DNA from: Roseimarinus sediminis
GTDB taxonomy: Bacteria; Bacteroidota; Bacteroidia; Bacteroidales; Prolixibacteraceae
Assembly (NCBI RefSeq): GCF_050433125.1
Contig: NZ_JBNPXV010000012.1
Span: forward strand, 1 to 64,000
DNA length: 64,000 bases
Direction: 5' to 3'
Shown: positions 61,044-64,000 of the stretch, piece by piece
Layout: the number at the start of each line of letters is the position of its first letter
Position numbering within the stretch: position 1 is the stretch's first letter
Notes under the pieces: generated by a model
Databases searched by the model: none
Told to the model about the DNA's origin: nothing
The model's input: only the letters and a program-made list of their open reading frames with translations
Program-made: the position numbers and the translations under genes

Positions 61044-61718
61044 ATGCAATTTCTTATTAAAATTAACGAAGTAAAAACCACCGATGAACTCGAAGGCGCC
61101 TGGAGTCTTCCTGACTATAAGGCGCTTTTGAACCGTTTTGACATGCCCGATGCCGACACCATGAAGGACAATGAGTTGAAAGACTTCCTTTATATGGCCA
61201 TCAACGAATTTGATCCAAGAGAAGCAGCGGCCATCGTTCTCGATTATAAATTGGGTGATCGATTAACAGCGGGCCAGATCGATAACATCTCACTCGAAAT
61301 GCTGAGTGAAAAAATGGCCGAGAAATATACCGAAATCGACCTGCATAAGGCACTGTTTGAAGTGAATCAGTTATTGTACAAGGCCTACAATGGTAAATTC
61401 CCGCACATCCAGGTGAATGTGATCGATTTTGAAATGAAAAGCAAGGACAATGCCGGAATTGAACTGAACAAGGAGTTGGTGCTGAAAGCGCTTGTACACG
61501 GACTGTCGGACAATAATTTGCTCCTTCGCCTGCTTGGTGACCAGCTCGAAGGGAAGGTTCCTTTTCCCGAAGCCGAAGGTATTGTTTGGGTGTTAAATGA
61601 TAAAGGGAGCGATCGTTTCGAAGTGATTACTTCCGAAAAATGGATCACCAGAGAGGAGTTCGTAAAAAGCGAATTTGAATGTGAGGTGATTCCGTATGAA
61701 AACGAGGAGGAAGAGTAG
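61044..61718 (+). CDS. Unrecognised conserved-looking protein
   Basis: 224 residues from the ATG at 61044 (MQFLIKINEVKTTDELEGAW); the frame extends upstream to 60954 but runs through the last repeat units and is not credible. The body is soluble, mostly helical with strands (ALLNRFDMPDADTMKDNEL, KALFEVNQLLYKAYNG, IDFEMKSKDNAG) and ends in a strongly acidic tail (EVIPYENEEEE). No signal peptide, membrane segment or catalytic motif is visible. I do not recognise it. It lies directly downstream of the 22-bp repeat array, which may control it. Confidence 0.6.
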   Translation: MQFLIKINEVKTTDELEGAWSLPDYKALLNRFDMPDADTMKDNELKDFLYMAINEFDPREAAAIVLDYKLGDRLTAGQIDNISLEMLSEKMAEKYTEIDLHKALFEVNQLLYKAYNGKFPHIQVNVIDFEMKSKDNAGIELNKELVLKALVHGLSDNNLLLRLLGDQLEGKVPFPEAEGIVWVLNDKGSDRFEVITSEKWITREEFVKSEFECEVIPYENEEEE

Positions 61719-61852
61719 GCAAGCTTCGCTGAACCGATCATTTGTTTTTCAAACATAGATACAATCGGGTGATTTGGCATATGTTATAAATCATTTTTGT
61801 ATCAATACATTGATTTTCTATTATCTTAACGCCGTTATTTGCCTGTTAAGTT

Positions 61853-62977
61853 ATGGAAATCCAAATTCGGGAAGTCAGGTCGAGAAAAGACTTACGTGCC
61901 TTTATTTATCTCCCTGAAAAAATACATGCTGGTCATCGCAATTGGGTACCACCTATTTATATGGATGATTGGACGTATTTTGATCCTAAAAAGAACAAAT
62001 CGTTTAGCCATTGCGACCACATTTTGCTTTTGGCATACAAAGAAAATGTGCTGCTTGGTCGTTGTATGGGCATCATCCATCACGACTACAACAAGCAACA
62101 CGCCGAAAACGATGTTCGTTTTTCCTTTATTGAAACCTGGAACGATCAGGATGTTTTCGACGCCTTGATTAACTATGTGGCGAAATGGGGAAAAGAAAAA
62201 GGAATGGAGCGGCTCGTTGGTCCGCTTGCTTTTTCTGATAAGGATCCGCAGGGTTTTTTAATCGAAGGTTTTGATGAACCCATTGTTATTGCGTCGAACT
62301 GCAGTTATCCATACATGACTGAGCTGACTGGAAGGGCAGGGTTTCGTAAAAAAGTAGATCTGGTAGTGTATAAAATACAGATTCCCGATGAGCTCCCTGA
62401 AATCTATAGAAAAATTGATATCCGGTTTCAACAAAATCATTCCAATATTAGAATTTTGGAGTTTGATTCACGTCGAAAAATTAAACCCTTGATCAGGCCG
62501 GTACTGCAATTAATTAACGAAACGTTTGTCAGCATCTACGGCTTTACGCCCTTCAATGAAAAAGAGATGGACGATTTTGCCAATCGCTACCTCTATTTGA
62601 TTAACCCCCGCTTTGTGAAAGTTGCAGTAAATGAGGAAGATGAAGTGGTTGGGACAGTAGTTGCCATGTCGGATTTGAGTAAAGGCATCCAAAAAGCCAA
62701 TGGACGCCTGCTCCCCTTTGGCTTTATCCCTATATTCATGGCTGGTAAAAAATCGAAACAACTAAATCTGATGCTCGGGGCAGTCGATCCCCGATATCAG
62801 GGGAGGGGTGTCGATGTGCTTATGGGGATTAAATTGATTCGATCGGCAAAAGCAGAAGGAAAAATGGTGATCGATTCCCATCTCGAGTTGGAGTACAATA
62901 CCAAAGTACGCGCCGAAATGGAACGCATGGGGGGAGTGGTTTATAAGAAATACCGCCTGTATGAGAAAGAAATCTGA
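61853..62977 (+). CDS. GNAT-like acetyltransferase (YghO-type)
   Basis: 374 residues. The N-terminal half begins EIQIREVRSRKDLRAFIYLPEKIHAGHRNWVPP and continues FDPKKNKSFSHCDHILLLAYKENVLLGRCMGI, typical of two-domain GNAT-related proteins similar to E. coli YghO. A second GNAT-like half spans ~200-374 (LINETFVSIYGFTPFNEKEMDDF, FVKVAVNEEDEVVGTVVAMSD, DPRYQGRGVDVLMGIKLI, where RGVDV matches the acetyl-CoA loop position RxxGxG/A loosely). Substrate unknown. Start at the ATG at 61853 directly after TTAAGTT. It is monocistronic and ends at a convergent terminator. Confidence 0.8.
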   Translation: MEIQIREVRSRKDLRAFIYLPEKIHAGHRNWVPPIYMDDWTYFDPKKNKSFSHCDHILLLAYKENVLLGRCMGIIHHDYNKQHAENDVRFSFIETWNDQDVFDALINYVAKWGKEKGMERLVGPLAFSDKDPQGFLIEGFDEPIVIASNCSYPYMTELTGRAGFRKKVDLVVYKIQIPDELPEIYRKIDIRFQQNHSNIRILEFDSRRKIKPLIRPVLQLINETFVSIYGFTPFNEKEMDDFANRYLYLINPRFVKVAVNEEDEVVGTVVAMSDLSKGIQKANGRLLPFGFIPIFMAGKKSKQLNLMLGAVDPRYQGRGVDVLMGIKLIRSAKAEGKMVIDSHLELEYNTKVRAEMERMGGVVYKKYRLYEKEI

Positions 62978-63043
62978 AAATCCTGAGAAAGTTACTGCCT
63001 GATTGATTTTGAGCGTGCTTATACACTCCTGCTTAAATAAGCG

Positions 63044-63071
63044 AAGGATGCCAATGTTGACATCCTTCTGT
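63044..63071. terminator. Bidirectional terminator
   Basis: AAGGATG (63044-63050) pairs with CATCCTT (63061-63067), 10-nt loop, weak T-run. Similar wording to the terminator at 2994. Confidence 0.6.
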
Positions 63072-63133
63072 TTGTTTAGTCTGGATTTCGGCTAGCCCCG
63101 ATTAAAGAGAACAGGTGCCTGTAATACTGTATA

Positions 63134-64000
63134 CTATTTTCCCGGCCAGGCGCCCGTAAAGGCAGGCTGAGCTGTGGCCAGTCCAAGGGCCTTTTGTACT
63201 TTTTCAGGCAATATGGCAGGCGTAAGCAAAGTATCGGCATTCAAACTAAAGTCATTTTGGTCGAAATCGGTAAACACGGCCATGTTGGAGGCGGGGTAGT
63301 ATTTGCTTTCGCCTTCAAATCCGGGATACAGTGTTTGGAGTGCTGCCGGATCGGAAAGTTGTTCCGAGCAGTTTTCGTTGTTGGCCGGGCTCCAGTGAAT
63401 CAAGGCTTTGTCGCTGTTGGCTTGCTGGCGTAGGTACAGGTTGTTGTTGAGCTCAGCAAACTGGGGCTTATTCAGTCTTTCGCACATGTCGGCCGGTTGC
63501 CATGCAGTCAGCGCCTGGCGATCAATTTTTTCTTCGATATAGAACAGGTTGTTTTTGAAGGTATGCTGGTCACGGGCATCTACGGCCGGACCGGTACGGA
63601 TGTGCCATCCAAAATGGTCGGCATCGTCGCCTCTGCTATTACGTCCAAAACTGGCCGTGCTGTTCACAAAGGTGTTGTTGTACACATCCACTTTGGAAGA
63701 ATTCAGGATGAAAGCGCCCTGATCGCAGTTCAGGAACACATTGCCGGCACAGATGGCCTGTGTAGAAATCTCGTAGAAGAAACCACTGTAGTTCGACCAA
63801 ATGTGTTCTCCCTGCCCGAATTTGTCAACATTTCCGATGTTCTCCACCCAGTTGTTCACAAAAACACCGTCGACATTGCCCACATCGTACCACAAACCGT
63901 TGGAGTTGGGATGATCGATGATCAGGTTGTTACGGCAAACCACACGGTGGGTTTGGTTGAATATTTTCACGGCAGCCGGAAAGAAGCCGGTCCAGCGCTC
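63134..64000 (-). CDS. Partial right-handed parallel beta-helix protein
   Basis: 289 residues visible; the frame is open to the right edge (it reads ERWTGFFPAAVKIFNQTHRV there), so the true start lies outside the window and the GTG at 63970 is internal. Repeated short beta-helix turns: CRNNLIIDHPNSNGLWYDVG, GVFVNNWVENI, GAFILNSSKVDVYNNTFVNS and HTFKNNLFYIEEKI. Such folds occur in polysaccharide lyases, GH28-like and other carbohydrate-active proteins. The C-terminal ~100 residues (LYLRQQANSDKALIHWSP...) form an added domain without a known signature and no T9SS tail is present. Family uncertain; a role in polysaccharide degradation is inferred. Confidence 0.7.
   Translation of the reverse strand, partial: ERWTGFFPAAVKIFNQTHRVVCRNNLIIDHPNSNGLWYDVGNVDGVFVNNWVENIGNVDKFGQGEHIWSNYSGFFYEISTQAICAGNVFLNCDQGAFILNSSKVDVYNNTFVNSTASFGRNSRGDDADHFGWHIRTGPAVDARDQHTFKNNLFYIEEKIDRQALTAWQPADMCERLNKPQFAELNNNLYLRQQANSDKALIHWSPANNENCSEQLSDPAALQTLYPGFEGESKYYPASNMAVFTDFDQNDFSLNADTLLTPAILPEKVQKALGLATAQPAFTGAWPGK

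Overview
The window comes from a Bacteroidota chromosome, most likely order Bacteroidales/Marinilabiliales. The taxonomic evidence is: type IX secretion C-terminal sorting domains; two hybrid two-component system (HTCS) regulators; a UpxY antiterminator; TAnnTTTG-type promoters, the clearest being TTTG-N19-TATATTTG in front of a tRNA-Ser/tRNA-Pro pair; and Bacteroidota-specific families (DUF5723, DUF4380). This is inference from gene content; no rRNA is present.

Region 1 (1-23.5 kb) is a plant-polysaccharide region. It holds a secreted esterase, a LamG-type protein, a PQQ-like propeller, GH3, GH9 with a sorting domain, a DUF4380 protein, an HTCS, GH51 arabinofuranosidase, GH43 arabinanase, a second HTCS and a decayed 3' end of a GH88-like gene. 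Together these suggest use of arabinan/arabinoxylan and beta-glucan. No SusC/SusD pair lies in the window, so outer-membrane uptake must be encoded elsewhere.

Region 2 (23.5-36.6 kb) is mixed envelope and ion homeostasis: GtrA, a lipoprotein with a DUF5723 partner, PBP4-type DacB, a CLC protein with features of the fluoride/proton antiporter branch, a CPA2 and a CPA1-type cation/proton antiporter, a small lipoprotein, a GH43 lipoprotein and enolase. A GC-rich, probably structured 150-bp element lies between the CPA1-type antiporter and enolase.

Region 3 (36.7-44.2 kb) is a minus-strand sulfate activation cluster: cysQ, an SLC13 permease, cysC, cysD and cysN. The cysD-cysN junction is interrupted by a four-helix-bundle (23S intervening-sequence protein family) gene tightly bracketed by a 31-bp near-perfect inverted repeat. 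CysN carries a fused APS-kinase-like domain whose P-loop is degenerate, next to an intact separate CysC. No APS/PAPS reductase or sulfite reductase is present.

Region 4 (44.5-56.7 kb) holds a PadR regulator, a small acidic protein, Tex, an exopolysaccharide export start (wza, wzc, then an intrinsic terminator, then upxY) with no glycosyltransferases following, msrA, AMMECR1, a cytidylate-kinase-like protein, a DEAD-box helicase and the two tRNAs.

Region 5 (57.3-64 kb) holds a propeller sensor kinase without receiver or DNA-binding domain, an array of six 22-bp repeats with palindromic cores upstream of an unrecognised 224-residue protein, a GNAT-like protein and a partial beta-helix protein running off the right edge.

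Intergenic DNA is rich in short low-complexity repeat families (AGTCATTAAG, TGAATGG, CTCAACCTCAAT, CTTCAA-type) that recur at several unrelated junctions. The most notable items for follow-up are the inverted-repeat four-helix-bundle cassette in the cys operon and the 22-bp repeat array.
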